Below, one piece after another: positions 34,234 to 42,485 of a stretch of 64,000 bases of DNA. Source of the stretch: Ruania zhangjianzhongii (GTDB lineage: Bacteria; Actinomycetota; Actinomycetes; Actinomycetales; Beutenbergiaceae); assembly GCF_008000995.1 (NCBI RefSeq), contig NZ_CP042828.1:1178001-1242000 (forward strand). The letters are read 5' to 3'. Each line of letters starts with the position of its first letter. Position 1 is the stretch's first letter. Position numbers and translations under genes: made by a program. The notes below the pieces were generated by a model, which saw only the letters and a program-made list of their open reading frames with translations, ran no database searches and was not told the DNA's origin.

Positions 34234-34989
34234 TCAGGCGGTGACTGGGCGCAGTGCCCGTCCGAGCTGGTCCGCGCTGTGCAGCACGGCACCGACGATC
34301 TCCTCCGTCTGCGGCGTCATGTACGCCGGTGGCCCGAGGACGCTCACGGAGCCGAAAATGGCACCGTCGAGCAGAACCGGTGCGGAGATCGCCATCACCC
34401 GGGCATCGAACTCGCCCTCGCTGATGGCATAGCCGTGCTGCCGGACCTGCTCGTGGCGGCGGGTCAGCTCGGCAACCGCATCGGGGTCAGGCTTGTGGCC
34501 GTCGGCACCGAGCAGATCCGGTGCGGATGCGGTGGGGTGGAAGGCAAAGATGGCGTGCCCGGTGGACCCGAGGTGGCCGGGATAGGACCGGCCCAGGGCG
34601 GTGGCGTAGCGCAGCATGCCCGGTCCGTCGCAGGCGGCGATCGTCCGGTACCGGAACCCGTCCGGAACGCAGACCACCACCGACTCTCCGGCAGCGGCGG
34701 CGAGCTCCTCCAGAATGGGCTCGAGCTGGTGCCGCAGCCCGGGGCTGCCCTCGGCCTGCCGGCCGAGCTGGACCAGCGTAGGGCCGAGGGTGTACCTGCG
34801 GGTCGCCGGGTCCACCACGGTGAAACCCTGGCCGGCCAAGGTGGCCAGCATCCGTTGCACCTGAGACTTGTCCAGCCCTAGCTCGTCCGCCAGCTCGGTC
34901 ACGCCCCGAGTGGGGCGATCCTCGGTGAAGGCGCGCAGGACCCGCAGAGCGCGGCTCACAGTGAGCAGTTCTCCAGGTCGAGCAGTCAT
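34234..34989 (-). CDS. IclR-family transcriptional regulator
   Basis: A 251-residue regulator. The N-terminal winged helix (about 8-65) has TRGVTELADELGLDKSQVQR, and the effector domain (about 80-245) carries GHAIFAF and YAISEGEFDARVMAISAPV. It is the first gene of IclR-OPT-M29-S33-AroM, with its own TTGACA promoter and AAGGG ribosome-binding site, so it likely regulates its own operon in response to a peptide-derived ligand. A GTG two codons upstream is an alternative start. Confidence 0.9.
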   Translation of the reverse strand: MTARPGELLTVSRALRVLRAFTEDRPTRGVTELADELGLDKSQVQRMLATLAGQGFTVVDPATRRYTLGPTLVQLGRQAEGSPGLRHQLEPILEELAAAAGESVVVCVPDGFRYRTIAACDGPGMLRYATALGRSYPGHLGSTGHAIFAFHPTASAPDLLGADGHKPDPDAVAELTRRHEQVRQHGYAISEGEFDARVMAISAPVLLDGAIFGSVSVLGPPAYMTPQTEEIVGAVLHSADQLGRALRPVTA

Positions 34990-35016
34990 GGGCACCCTTC
35001 GTTGCGATGTCTGAGA

Positions 35017-35045
35017 ACTATTTCCCTATATCTGCATCCTGTCAA
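35017..35045 (-). promoter_or_regulatory. Promoter of the IclR-OPT-peptidase operon
   Basis: On the minus strand, TTGACA (35045-35040) is followed after 17 bp by AATAGT (35022-35017), a good sigma-70-type pair about 28 bp before the IclR start codon. The spacer is AT-richer than the surroundings. Confidence 0.65.
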
Positions 35046-35058
35046 GCGGACGACACGA

Positions 35059-35093
35059 GAACGGCGCCCGCTCGGATCGAGCGGACGCCGTTC
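35059..35093 (-). terminator. Terminator after pepE-DUF1177
   Basis: A 16-bp stem with one mismatch (35059-35074 with 35078-35093) and a three-base loop lies 18 bp past the DUF1177 stop codon and just before the IclR promoter, dividing the seven-gene run into two transcripts. Confidence 0.75.
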
Positions 35094-35111
35094 TGGTGGA
35101 ACGCTTGGGGT

Positions 35112-36056
35112 CTAGCGCGACACCCGCTGCAAGTGGGTCGCGGGACCGTACAGCTCTTCCAGCCGGGCGAACTCGTCACCGTCGCGGAACTGCAGGCTGC
35201 CGGCGCCCAGCTCCTTCGCCACCTCGAGGCAGAACCGCGCAGCCAGCGCGATATCGGTCTCGTGGCTCGCTCCGGGCGCGGACCCGGCCACAGTGGTCTC
35301 GGTGGTCAGGGCCAGCCCCACCACCGGCACCTCGGCAGCGGTTGCTGGCTGCAGGATCGAGTTGATGTGGTACAGCCCGTTGGCGTACGGCGTGATGTCC
35401 TGGGTGGCCAGTGGAAACACCTGGGCGGGGATACCGCAGACCGTCTCGTAGACCGACACCAGATCGGGGCTGACCGGCAGAATGTAGCCCTGCTGCACCG
35501 TGGGGGAGATGGCGATACCCCGGTGGTTGATCACCCGGTTGCCCTTGGTCGTGTCGATGGAGACGATCGCATCCATCTCCGGCAGCACCTCATGGGCGTT
35601 CATCGTGGACATGTCCACCGGTGAGTCCATGAACGGCACTGGATCGTGCGGGCGCGTCGGTGCGTCCGGGCAGACATGTGTGCCGATCACCAGGTCTCCG
35701 GGGAGCTGGTCGCCGCGGCTGAACATCTCCAACGCCTTGGCCGCCAGCGAGAGGGCCGCTGTGGCGCCGTCGCCGTCGGAGACGTAGCCGATGCGTTCCG
35801 GCCGTGCGCCGATCCCGCCGAGCCGGCCGATCACCCCCAGGGTGCGTGCCGAACCGCCACCCGTCTTCCCGGCTGATCCCGGGATCTTCACGGTGACGAA
35901 GTCGGTGCTGCCCTTGGGCCCGGTCACGGTCTGGCTGGTCACCTCGACCTCACCGGCGCGGCCGCCGGCAGCGTCGGTGAGCGCGGCGACGACCGATGTG
36001 CCGCTCGCAGCCGGGTCGTCGAGCAGGTCGAGAATGGTCAGGACGTGCTTGAGCAT
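35112..36056 (-). CDS. DUF1177 family protein
   Basis: A 314-residue protein of a family without assigned function. The sequence shows conserved-looking acidic and His residues: SDGDGATAAL (about 105-115), IGTHVCPDAPTRPHDP and a Ser/Asp-rich FMDSPVDMSTMN, then SIDTTKGN and a Thr/Glu-rich segment near 245. The motifs suggest a metal- or substrate-binding enzyme rather than a structural protein. It is co-transcribed with pepE (9-bp gap) and next to the OPT-peptidase unit, which argues for a role in peptide breakdown. No signal peptide. Confidence 0.8.
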   Translation of the reverse strand: MLKHVLTILDLLDDPAASGTSVVAALTDAAGGRAGEVEVTSQTVTGPKGSTDFVTVKIPGSAGKTGGGSARTLGVIGRLGGIGARPERIGYVSDGDGATAALSLAAKALEMFSRGDQLPGDLVIGTHVCPDAPTRPHDPVPFMDSPVDMSTMNAHEVLPEMDAIVSIDTTKGNRVINHRGIAISPTVQQGYILPVSPDLVSVYETVCGIPAQVFPLATQDITPYANGLYHINSILQPATAAEVPVVGLALTTETTVAGSAPGASHETDIALAARFCLEVAKELGAGSLQFRDGDEFARLEELYGPATHLQRVSR

Positions 36057-36065
36057 GAGACTCCT

Positions 36066-36776
36066 TCAGCGTGGGGAACAGGTGAGCAGGTGGCTCAGGT
36101 CCGCGCCGGTGGCGAGGTCGACCGGTTCGCTGCCGCGGTCGAACAGCCGAGCCCCGGCGGGTTCGCCTGCGAGGGTGAGGATATGCCCCTTCCGGCGCAG
36201 CCAGGTTCCTTCGCGCAACCCCAGCACCGGTCCTGGGTTCTCCTCCAGGTATTGCAGCAGTCGTAGTTCGCGGGTCTCTCCCTGGTGGGTGGAGTCGGGA
36301 TCCGGGTCCAGGTAGTGCGGGTTGATCTGGAACGGCACCAGGCCCAGTGCCGCGAACGAGTCCGGCTCCACGATCGGCATGTCGTTCGTCGTCTTCAGCG
36401 AGGGCGTCGCCACGTTGGTTCCGGCCGAGGAGCCGATGTAGGGCATACCACTCTCGACGGCGGAGCGAACTTTGTCGATCAGCCCTTCCGTGTGCAGCCG
36501 GGCCACCAGGCGAAACGTGTTTCCGCCGCCGATGAAGATCGCCTCGGCCTGGCGCACCAGGTCCGCCGGCGGACCGGTGTGTGCGCCGGTGACCCGCACA
36601 CCGAACGGTTCGAGTGCGCGGGCCACCTGGGCGGTGTAGCCATCGTGGTCGGCGAGTGCGTAGGGGACGAAGACGAGCTCGGTGATCGGCTCCAGAATCT
36701 CGGCGAGCGCATCCCGAGCATGCTCCAGGTAGCCGCGCCCGGGTGCCGTGGAGTTGGACAGCAGCAGTAGGTCCAT
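36066..36776 (-). CDS. pepE: Dipeptidase E (alpha-aspartyl dipeptidase, S51)
   Basis: Cytoplasmic serine peptidase that in Salmonella cleaves dipeptides with N-terminal Asp. The 236-residue product has nucleophile Ser117 (GSSAGTNV), Asp132 and His154 (INPHYLD); the 15- and 22-residue spacings equal those of Salmonella Ser120/Asp135/His157. The N-terminal LLLSNSTAPGRGYL and IFIGGGNTFRL are family signatures. AAGGA precedes the ATG. It is the first gene of the pepE-DUF1177 transcript upstream of the IclR-OPT unit. Confidence 0.95.
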   Translation of the reverse strand: MDLLLLSNSTAPGRGYLEHARDALAEILEPITELVFVPYALADHDGYTAQVARALEPFGVRVTGAHTGPPADLVRQAEAIFIGGGNTFRLVARLHTEGLIDKVRSAVESGMPYIGSSAGTNVATPSLKTTNDMPIVEPDSFAALGLVPFQINPHYLDPDPDSTHQGETRELRLLQYLEENPGPVLGLREGTWLRRKGHILTLAGEPAGARLFDRGSEPVDLATGADLSHLLTCSPR

Positions 36777-36856
36777 CGGTGTGAGTCCTTCCGGTGATGG
36801 TCCGGATCAGCGTAACCACGCACCGGGGCAGGGCTATGCAGTGCCCGCGGCGTCGC

Positions 36857-37498
36857 TCAGCCCGCGTGCACCACGGTGAAGTGCCGGTCCATCCCTGGGC
36901 TCTCGAACTCGTCGAGCACAGCAATGGCGAGGTCGGCGGCGCTGATCCGCGACGTGCCGTCGGCACGGGTCAGGAGCTGGGAGGTGCCACGGCGGTAGGA
37001 GCCGGTCCGTGCCCCGGGCTCTAGGACTGCCGGCGGGCTCAGGTAGACCCAGTCGGCGTCAGCGTGCCGCCGGCAGGCGTGGAACTGGTCCAGGCTGGCT
37101 TGGGCGATAGACCGCCACTGCGGTGGGACATGTGCCGGGTCGTCGATCACGAGCCGATCCGGGTCGGTGGGCGAACGCAACGGCGCCGACCCGCCGACCA
37201 CCAGGATCCTGGTGCCGGTCCGGGCGGCGGCATCGAGTACGCGGGTGGTCGCCGGCGCGAGGCGATGGTGCTCGTCGACCGGGAACCGCACGGTGAGTAC
37301 AGCGGCGTCGCACTCGGCGAAGGCCGGGTCGAGCTCGCCCGCTCTCGCGAGGTCCAACGGGAGCTGCCTGACCCGCTCCTCCTGCGCCGTCGCCCTGGCC
37401 GTACGGGAGATGGCGGTGAGCTCGTGGCCCCGCACCAGAGCTTCGCTGACGATGGCGCTCCCGGCCATCCCGGTGGCGCCGAACACGGAGATCTTCAT
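36857..37498 (-). CDS. NAD(P)-binding Rossmann protein (NmrA/SDR-like)
   Basis: A 213-residue atypical short-chain dehydrogenase with the N-terminal dinucleotide-binding VFGATGMAGSAIVSEAL (5-21). A central ILVVGGSAPL and a C-terminal AADLAIAVLDEFE follow. It lacks the classical YxxxK active site, as is usual for NAD(P)H-sensing or flavin-reductase-like members, so the reaction is unknown. The start codon overlaps the EamA-family stop as ATGA, so the two are coupled. The longer open frame upstream is out-of-family and was discarded. Confidence 0.85.
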   Translation of the reverse strand: MKISVFGATGMAGSAIVSEALVRGHELTAISRTARATAQEERVRQLPLDLARAGELDPAFAECDAAVLTVRFPVDEHHRLAPATTRVLDAAARTGTRILVVGGSAPLRSPTDPDRLVIDDPAHVPPQWRSIAQASLDQFHACRRHADADWVYLSPPAVLEPGARTGSYRRGTSQLLTRADGTSRISAADLAIAVLDEFESPGMDRHFTVVHAG

Positions 37499-38409
37499 GA
37501 TGTGAGCAGGTCCTTCTTTCTGCGTGGGGTGAGCTGGCCGGCGACCATCGCTGCCAGCGCCAGTGCGAATCCGCAGATCTGCACCGGAGTGAGCAGCTCG
37601 CCGAGGAGGAGGACGCCGAGCACGGCCGCAACCAACGGCGAGAGCAGGCCGAGCAGCGCCGTCGCCGTCACCGGAAGCCGCCGGATTCCGGCGAACCACA
37701 GGGAGTAGGTGACCAGCCCGCCGATCAGCCCGAGCCACAGATAGCCCGCCACTGCCGGACCGTCTACGTGTTCCGGGATGCCCTCGAACAGCAGGGTCGG
37801 CAGCAGCAGCACAAGGCCGCCCGCGGTGAGCTGCCAGCCGGCCAGGGTGATGGCACCTACCCCCACGGGGCGCCCCCACCGCTTGATCAGGACCACTCCC
37901 AGGCCCATCGAGAGGGCCCCGCCCACGCCGGCGAGCACGCCGATCACATCGATCCCTGCCCCGGGTCCGAGGACCACCATCCCCACACCGGCAACACCGA
38001 CGACCCCCCACCCGACTCGCCAGCGGGAAAACCGTTCATGCAGGATCACCACCACCAGGAGGGCGACGATGATCGGCTGGCTGGCGCCCAGCGTCGCGGC
38101 CACTCCGCCCGGTAGGCGCTCCGCAGTGATGAAGAGCAGCGGCAGGAAGATCCCGAAATTGAGGGTGCCCAGCACCGCGATCTTCCACCACCAGTCGCCA
38201 TGGGGCAGCCTGCGGGAGATCAGCAGGGCCAGAATTCCCGCGGGAAGTGCGCGCAGGAGGGCCGCGAACAGGGGGTGGCCGGCCGGTAGCAGCTCGGTGG
38301 TCACGATGTAGGTGGTGCCCCACACCATCGGCGCCAGAGCGGTCCGCGCGGTCAGGCCGGCCCGGGTGCCGGCGCCGATCGGTGCGGCTGCTGTTGTTGT
38401 CGTCGTCAC
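37495..38409 (-). CDS. EamA/DMT family transporter
   Basis: A ten-helix drug/metabolite transporter of 304 residues made of two EamA repeats (about 20-145 and 160-290). Visible features include APMVWGTTYIV in the first helix, FLPLLFITAERLPGGVAATL, and a C-terminal LLGELLTPVQICGFALALA. The family exports amino acids or small metabolites. A GTG at 38409 is taken as the start; a TTG seven codons upstream is possible. It is co-transcribed with the Rossmann protein and divergent from LysR, which probably regulates the pair. Confidence 0.88.
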   Translation of the reverse strand: MTTTTTAAAPIGAGTRAGLTARTALAPMVWGTTYIVTTELLPAGHPLFAALLRALPAGILALLISRRLPHGDWWWKIAVLGTLNFGIFLPLLFITAERLPGGVAATLGASQPIIVALLVVVILHERFSRWRVGWGVVGVAGVGMVVLGPGAGIDVIGVLAGVGGALSMGLGVVLIKRWGRPVGVGAITLAGWQLTAGGLVLLLPTLLFEGIPEHVDGPAVAGYLWLGLIGGLVTYSLWFAGIRRLPVTATALLGLLSPLVAAVLGVLLLGELLTPVQICGFALALAAMVAGQLTPRRKKDLLTS

Positions 38410-38473
38410 CGGACCATCGTGCGGCCTCAAGGATCAATGAGTCCAACACATGCTTGTCATCTTATCTATCGTG

Positions 38474-38483
38474 AATCATGATT
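38474..38483. promoter_or_regulatory. Candidate LysR binding palindrome
   Basis: AATCATGATT is a perfect palindrome six bases before the LysR ATG, in the 79-bp gap shared with the divergent EamA gene. It is a short motif, so support is modest. Confidence 0.35.
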
Positions 38484-38488
38484 GATTG

Positions 38489-39361
38489 ATGGAGCTGCAG
38501 CAGCTGAGGTACGTCTTGGCCGTCGCGGAGGAGGCCAGCTTCACCCGAGCGGCAGCCCGGTGCTTCGTGGTGCAGTCGGCGCTCAGCCACCAGGTCAAGT
38601 CGCTGGAGCAGGAGCTCGGCCTCGTGCTGTTCGCCCGCACCAGCCGGAGGGTCGAGCTCACCGCGGCGGGGGAGGCCTTCCTGCCCGCGGCTCGGGCGAG
38701 CCTCGAGGCCGCCGAGCGGGCCGCCGTCGATGCGGCGGCAGCGACCGGTCTGGTGCGCGGACAGCTGCGGGTGGGAATCATCCCGACCGTCACCGCCGTG
38801 GATGTGCCCGGCGCCCTCGGCGCGTTTCGCCAGACGCACCCCCAGGTGCGGATCGCGTTGCAGGTCTCCGGGAGCGACGCCCAGGAGGCGGCGATCGTCC
38901 GCGGCGAGCTCGATATCGGCCTGCTCGGGCTCCCGGAGAACCGCCGCCCCCGCGGTGTGGCCTGGCGCAGCCTGGGCACCGACCGGCATGTCGCCGTCCT
39001 CAGCCGCGAGCACGGGCTCGCTACCCACGGCGAGGTGAGCCTGCACGATCTGGAGCAGGAGCCGTTCGTCGATTTCACCGCCGGCTCCCCGGGGCGCGCA
39101 CAGAGCGATATGGCGTTCGATGCTGCGGGGATCGCTCGGGATGTGGCGTTCGAGGTGATGGCCACTGACCTGATGATCGACCTGGTCCGGCAGAACCTCG
39201 CTGTGGTGCTCTTGCCGTCCCGCTATGCACCGCGTGCTCGTGGTCTGATCAGTATCCCGATCACCGACGGGCCGACTCGAGCCGAGTATCTCGCCTGGAG
39301 CAACTTCAACCCCAGTCCCGCTGCCCGCGCCTTCCTGGACATCATCGAGCGGGAGGCGTGA
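38489..39361 (+). CDS. LysR-family transcriptional regulator
   Basis: A 290-residue LysR-type regulator. The N-terminal helix-turn-helix is LRYVLAVAEEASFTRAAARC (5-24), continuing SALSHQVKSLEQELG. The effector domain (about 90-285) opens with LRVGIIPTVTAVDVP. Divergent orientation to the EamA-Rossmann operon is the classic LysR arrangement. The ATG at 38489 immediately follows an in-frame TTG that could also serve. Confidence 0.92.
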   Translation: MELQQLRYVLAVAEEASFTRAAARCFVVQSALSHQVKSLEQELGLVLFARTSRRVELTAAGEAFLPAARASLEAAERAAVDAAAATGLVRGQLRVGIIPTVTAVDVPGALGAFRQTHPQVRIALQVSGSDAQEAAIVRGELDIGLLGLPENRRPRGVAWRSLGTDRHVAVLSREHGLATHGEVSLHDLEQEPFVDFTAGSPGRAQSDMAFDAAGIARDVAFEVMATDLMIDLVRQNLAVVLLPSRYAPRARGLISIPITDGPTRAEYLAWSNFNPSPAARAFLDIIEREA

Positions 39362-39393
39362 GCCGGGTCGCCCCCGGGCCTCGCCAGCGGGTA

Positions 39394-39969
39394 CTAGCCC
39401 GCGCGCCCGAGCGCACGCTCGATCGTCGCCCGCAGTGTTCGTTCGGCCGCGCGTGCGGACAGTCCGCCGGTCAGCACCCGCATCCCGAGGCCATCGGCGG
39501 CGGCGATCAGCGACCGTGCCACCGTGCGGGGATTCTGCACGTGCCCAGCGATCCGGGTGATCAGCCGCGCCGCCTCCCGCTCGGCGCTGTCCTTGGCCTC
39601 GGCCAGCAGCTTCGCCAACGCGGGGTGGTTGATCCCGGCCGCCACGTACTGATGGAAGATCGCCACACCGGCACGGGCCGCCGTGGTCCGCGGTATCGGA
39701 TGGGCGATCAACTGCCAGAGCGCTTCGGCGTCACCGGCATCGGCGCTCGCCCGGGCGTATCGGTCGGCCGCACCGGAGAGCATCGCCGCCAGGCTGCTGT
39801 GGAGCAGCTCGTCCTTGGTGTGGAACCGGTACTGGATCCTGCCCACCGAGACGCCGGCAGCGGCAGCGACCGTGCGCATCGACACTCCTGCCATGCCCCG
39901 TTCGGCGATCACCTGCCACACCGCTGCGATGATCGCGGCGTGGCGTTCGTCGACGTCAGAGCTGGTCAT
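39394..39969 (-). CDS. TetR-family regulator
   Basis: A 191-residue repressor with an N-terminal helix-turn-helix (about 10-55: GMAGVSMRTVAAAAGVSVGR then IQYRFHTKDELL). Its C-terminal domain resembles TetR_C members with BetI-like organisation. It is divergent from the alpha/beta hydrolase gene across a 100-bp gap containing an interrupted inverted repeat. The start at 39969 (MTSSDVDERHAAI) is favoured over a longer frame whose upstream part runs through that gap. Confidence 0.9.
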   Translation of the reverse strand: MTSSDVDERHAAIIAAVWQVIAERGMAGVSMRTVAAAAGVSVGRIQYRFHTKDELLHSSLAAMLSGAADRYARASADAGDAEALWQLIAHPIPRTTAARAGVAIFHQYVAAGINHPALAKLLAEAKDSAEREAARLITRIAGHVQNPRTVARSLIAAADGLGMRVLTGGLSARAAERTLRATIERALGRAG

Positions 39970-39996
39970 CTCGCCATCGTAACGGTGAAAAGTACG

Positions 39997-40031
39997 GGTG
40001 TATCGAATGGTGGGTAGACTCGATCTACACC
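39997..40031. promoter_or_regulatory. Inverted repeat between TetR and hydrolase genes
   Basis: GGTGTATCGA (39997-40006) faces TCGATCTACACC (40020-40031); the arms match apart from a two-base insertion. This is a candidate TetR operator. Confidence 0.4.
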
Positions 40032-40069
40032 ACTTCAACACGACTGTATTTATCGGCGAAGGGAGTGTG

Positions 40070-40993
40070 GTGGCACAGTCGAACCGCAGCCGTCGCGCAG
40101 CAGAGGCTGGGTACTGGCGCAGCGAGGTCGGTTTCGAGGCCTACAAGGCGGCCTATGACGAAGCGATGGCCACCATGCCGCCACCGACCCGTACCCGCGA
40201 TGTGCCCATCGAGCTCGGCAGCGTGCGTGTCTACGAATGGGCGCCCCGCGAGGAAGGCGAGACCGATGCGCTGCCGGTGATCCTGGTTCCCGGGATCCGC
40301 TCCGGCGTGCCGATGTGGGCCGAGAACCTGCGGTACTGGCTCGGTGAGCGCACCCTTTACGCGATGGATGCGGTCGGCGATGCCGGGCTGTCCACCCACA
40401 CCGTGCCATTCGAGTCCTTCGACCATCAGGTGGGCTGGCTGGAGCAGGCGCTCGCTGGGCTGGGGATCGAGCAGGCGCACGTGGTGGGCCACTCCTTCGG
40501 CGGTGCGATCGCTGCCACCCATGCTCTGCACCACGCTGGCCGAGTTCGTTCGCTCACGTTGCTCGAGCCGGTGATGGTGCTGCACACCATGCCGCTGTCG
40601 ATCTATCTCTGGGCCTCCGTGCTGCTGCTTCCGCTCCCGCAGTCGTGGAAGGATCGCGCACTGGCGGAGATCGGCGGGGTCACCATAGCCGAGGTCCAGG
40701 AGCGCACGCCGATGTCGGTGATGATCGACGAGGGGTCGAAGCACTACGCCGCTGCCGCTCTGACCCCGCGCACCCTGACCGACGCCGAGTGGCGCTCGAT
40801 GTCGATGCCGATCCGGGTCGAGATCGCCAGTGACAAATCGCTGGCCGGCGGTGCGAAGGCCGCCGAGCGAGCGCGCTCGCTCGGGGTCGATCCGACCATC
40901 GTCCGGCCGAACACCACCCACTCGTTGCCCATGCAGGCGGCGGAAGCGCTCGGGCGGGAGCTGCCGGCCTACTGGGCCAGCCACGACCGCTGA
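40070..40993 (+). CDS. Alpha/beta hydrolase
   Basis: A 307-residue alpha/beta hydrolase with the nucleophile elbow GHSFGGA, an N-terminal VILVPGIRSGVPMW oxyanion region, YAMDAVGDAGLS, and a late NTTHSLPMQ with the likely catalytic His. The family spans esterases, lactonases and haloperoxidase-like enzymes, and the substrate is unknown. Tandem GTG codons at 40067 and 40070 follow GAAGGGAG; the second has the better spacing. The divergent TetR gene suggests inducible expression. Confidence 0.85.
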   Translation: MAQSNRSRRAAEAGYWRSEVGFEAYKAAYDEAMATMPPPTRTRDVPIELGSVRVYEWAPREEGETDALPVILVPGIRSGVPMWAENLRYWLGERTLYAMDAVGDAGLSTHTVPFESFDHQVGWLEQALAGLGIEQAHVVGHSFGGAIAATHALHHAGRVRSLTLLEPVMVLHTMPLSIYLWASVLLLPLPQSWKDRALAEIGGVTIAEVQERTPMSVMIDEGSKHYAAAALTPRTLTDAEWRSMSMPIRVEIASDKSLAGGAKAAERARSLGVDPTIVRPNTTHSLPMQAAEALGRELPAYWASHDR

Positions 40994-41002
40994 GGGGCAG
41001 GG

Positions 41003-41554
41003 TCAGGACTTCGAGGAGGCCGGCGTGCTGCGGGCGCGGTGCCGCCGTACCGCCGCCCGGTTGGCGCAGCGCACCGAGCAGTACTGCTGGCGACCGTTGC
41101 GGGTCACGTCCACCACGACGGCGGAGCACGGGTCGCGTGGTGCCGCTCCGGCAGCACATCGGCCGAGCCGGTGCATCCCGCGGGTACTCAGGTGCAGCGC
41201 CGTGCCGACGCTGATCACCGATACCAGCACTTCGGGCAGCGAGTCGCGTTCGTCGCGGTAGTGCAGGTGCCAGCCCTCGTCGTCGTGGTCGGTGAGCCGG
41301 GGGTAGGCGGCGGCCGCCGCCAGCTGTGCGTTCAGCAGTGCAGCACGCTGCTGCGGCCCGGGAGCGTCGACGACGTCGAGCCAGTTGTCGATCACCTCGC
41401 GGGTGCGCTGGTGGTCCCCAGCTGCCGCGGAGAAGCCCATCGTCATGCCGAACTCGCGCGTGCGGGCCACGATCCCGGCCCGGTCTGCGGGCCAGTCGTT
41501 GGCGAGGGTGGCCGCCAGGAGGACCGCGTACTCGCCGTAAGGGTTGAGATGCAT
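41003..41554 (-). CDS. CGNR zinc-finger / ABATE-domain protein
   Basis: A 183-residue protein with an N-terminal ABATE-type domain (about 1-125) and a C-terminal CGNR zinc finger: Cys133, CSAVVVDVTRNGRQQYCSVRC, NRAAVRRHRAR. The invariant GNR appears here as NGR. CGNR proteins are presumed stress-related transcription factors. It overlaps no gene; a 68-residue ORF is divergent 25 bp away. Confidence 0.88.
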   Translation of the reverse strand: MHLNPYGEYAVLLAATLANDWPADRAGIVARTREFGMTMGFSAAAGDHQRTREVIDNWLDVVDAPGPQQRAALLNAQLAAAAAYPRLTDHDDEGWHLHYRDERDSLPEVLVSVISVGTALHLSTRGMHRLGRCAAGAAPRDPCSAVVVDVTRNGRQQYCSVRCANRAAVRRHRARSTPASSKS

Positions 41555-41579
41555 AAGGCCATTACATCACGGTAGGACT

Positions 41580-41786
41580 ATGACAGTTCTTCACGACCGG
41601 GCCGGTGCCGGATCGACCCGCGACGAGCAGCTCCACGACTGGCTGGTGGAGTCCCGTCACGACATTTCCACCGGCACTGTGGTCTACGTGTGCTGTACCC
41701 GGTGCGGCGTGCGCCGGGTCGAGCTCCAGGAGTCGCCGTGGCTCCCGCCGCTGGCGATCAGTCGGGAGCTGCCGCAGCGCCGGTGA
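41580..41786 (+). CDS. Small hypothetical protein with CCxxC motif
   Basis: A 68-residue ORF divergent from the CGNR gene. It contains VVYVCCTRCGVRRVELQESP (about 36-55), a cysteine cluster that could bind a metal. The N-terminus has LHDWLVESRHDI. No family is recognised. Amino-acid composition and the short shared upstream region support it being a real gene. Confidence 0.5.
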   Translation: MTVLHDRAGAGSTRDEQLHDWLVESRHDISTGTVVYVCCTRCGVRRVELQESPWLPPLAISRELPQRR

Positions 41787-41808
41787 CCCAGGCGCCGAGG
41801 CCGGCGTG

Positions 41809-42393
41809 CTAGGCGCCGAGTCCGCGGCGGAGCCGGTCGAGCCCGTCGTCGACGAGCTCCAGGAGGGGGTCGGCGTAGTCGGTGCTGTACCAGTAGGTGA
41901 GGGCGCCGAGCACGGTGCCGAAGATCGCGCCCCAGGTGGTCTGTGCCTCGAATTGCGCCGCGCTGGCGCGCTCGGCGGATTCCTCGCTTGCCGTCCCGTG
42001 TAGCCACTCGATCATCCGCTGGGAGAACTCTGCCTGGACGGCTGGCACCTCCATCAGGTACTGGACGCGTCGGCGACTGACCGTGTGCACCGCTTGGCTG
42101 CCGAGGTACTCGCGGACGGCGCGTCGGGCGAGGTCGACCGGGTGCTCGTCGCCGCGGGTCGGCACGCGCCGGGCAGCGGGTGCGGGCGTCCGGTCGGCGT
42201 CCACAAGAATCAGGCCGGCCTTCGTGCCGAAGTAGCGGTAGACCGAGCTCGGTGAGACCTCCGCGGCTTGGGCGACCTGCTCGATGGTGACGGCGTCGAA
42301 CCCGTGGGCGTCGAACAGGTCCAGTCCGACCTGCTGGACGTGGGTCATCGCCGCACGGCGCTTGCGTTGCCGGAGTCCCAGATCGTCTGCCAC
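41809..42393 (-). CDS. TetR-family regulator
   Basis: A 194-residue TetR repressor. The helix-turn-helix (about 15-60) includes FDAVTIEQVAQAAEVSPSSV then YRYFGTKAGLI. The C-terminal ligand domain has a family-typical RRAVREYL helix. It is divergent from an SDR-monooxygenase operon; two 21-bp direct repeats with palindromic cores in the 92-bp gap are its probable operators. Confidence 0.92.
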   Translation of the reverse strand: MADDLGLRQRKRRAAMTHVQQVGLDLFDAHGFDAVTIEQVAQAAEVSPSSVYRYFGTKAGLILVDADRTPAPAARRVPTRGDEHPVDLARRAVREYLGSQAVHTVSRRRVQYLMEVPAVQAEFSQRMIEWLHGTASEESAERASAAQFEAQTTWGAIFGTVLGALTYWYSTDYADPLLELVDDGLDRLRRGLGA

Positions 42394-42412
42394 GCAACGA
42401 CCGTAACAAAAT

Positions 42413-42473
42413 TGTGAGAGTCACTTGCACTTTCTCGATCAACCCCGCATGATGTGAGAGTCACTATCACTTT
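42413..42473. promoter_or_regulatory. Paired TetR operators between the TetR and SDR genes
   Basis: Two 21-bp repeats, 42413-42433 and 42453-42473, match at 19 positions and are exactly 40 bp apart. Each contains the palindrome GTGA-GAG-TCAC. They sit before both divergent genes. Confidence 0.7.
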
Positions 42474-42485
42474 GAAAGGGGTGCG

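Noticed and set aside
34205-34292. Upstream extension of the OPT transporter frame
   Set aside because: The extra residues have no similarity to OPT proteins, and a normal ATG lies at the expected position.
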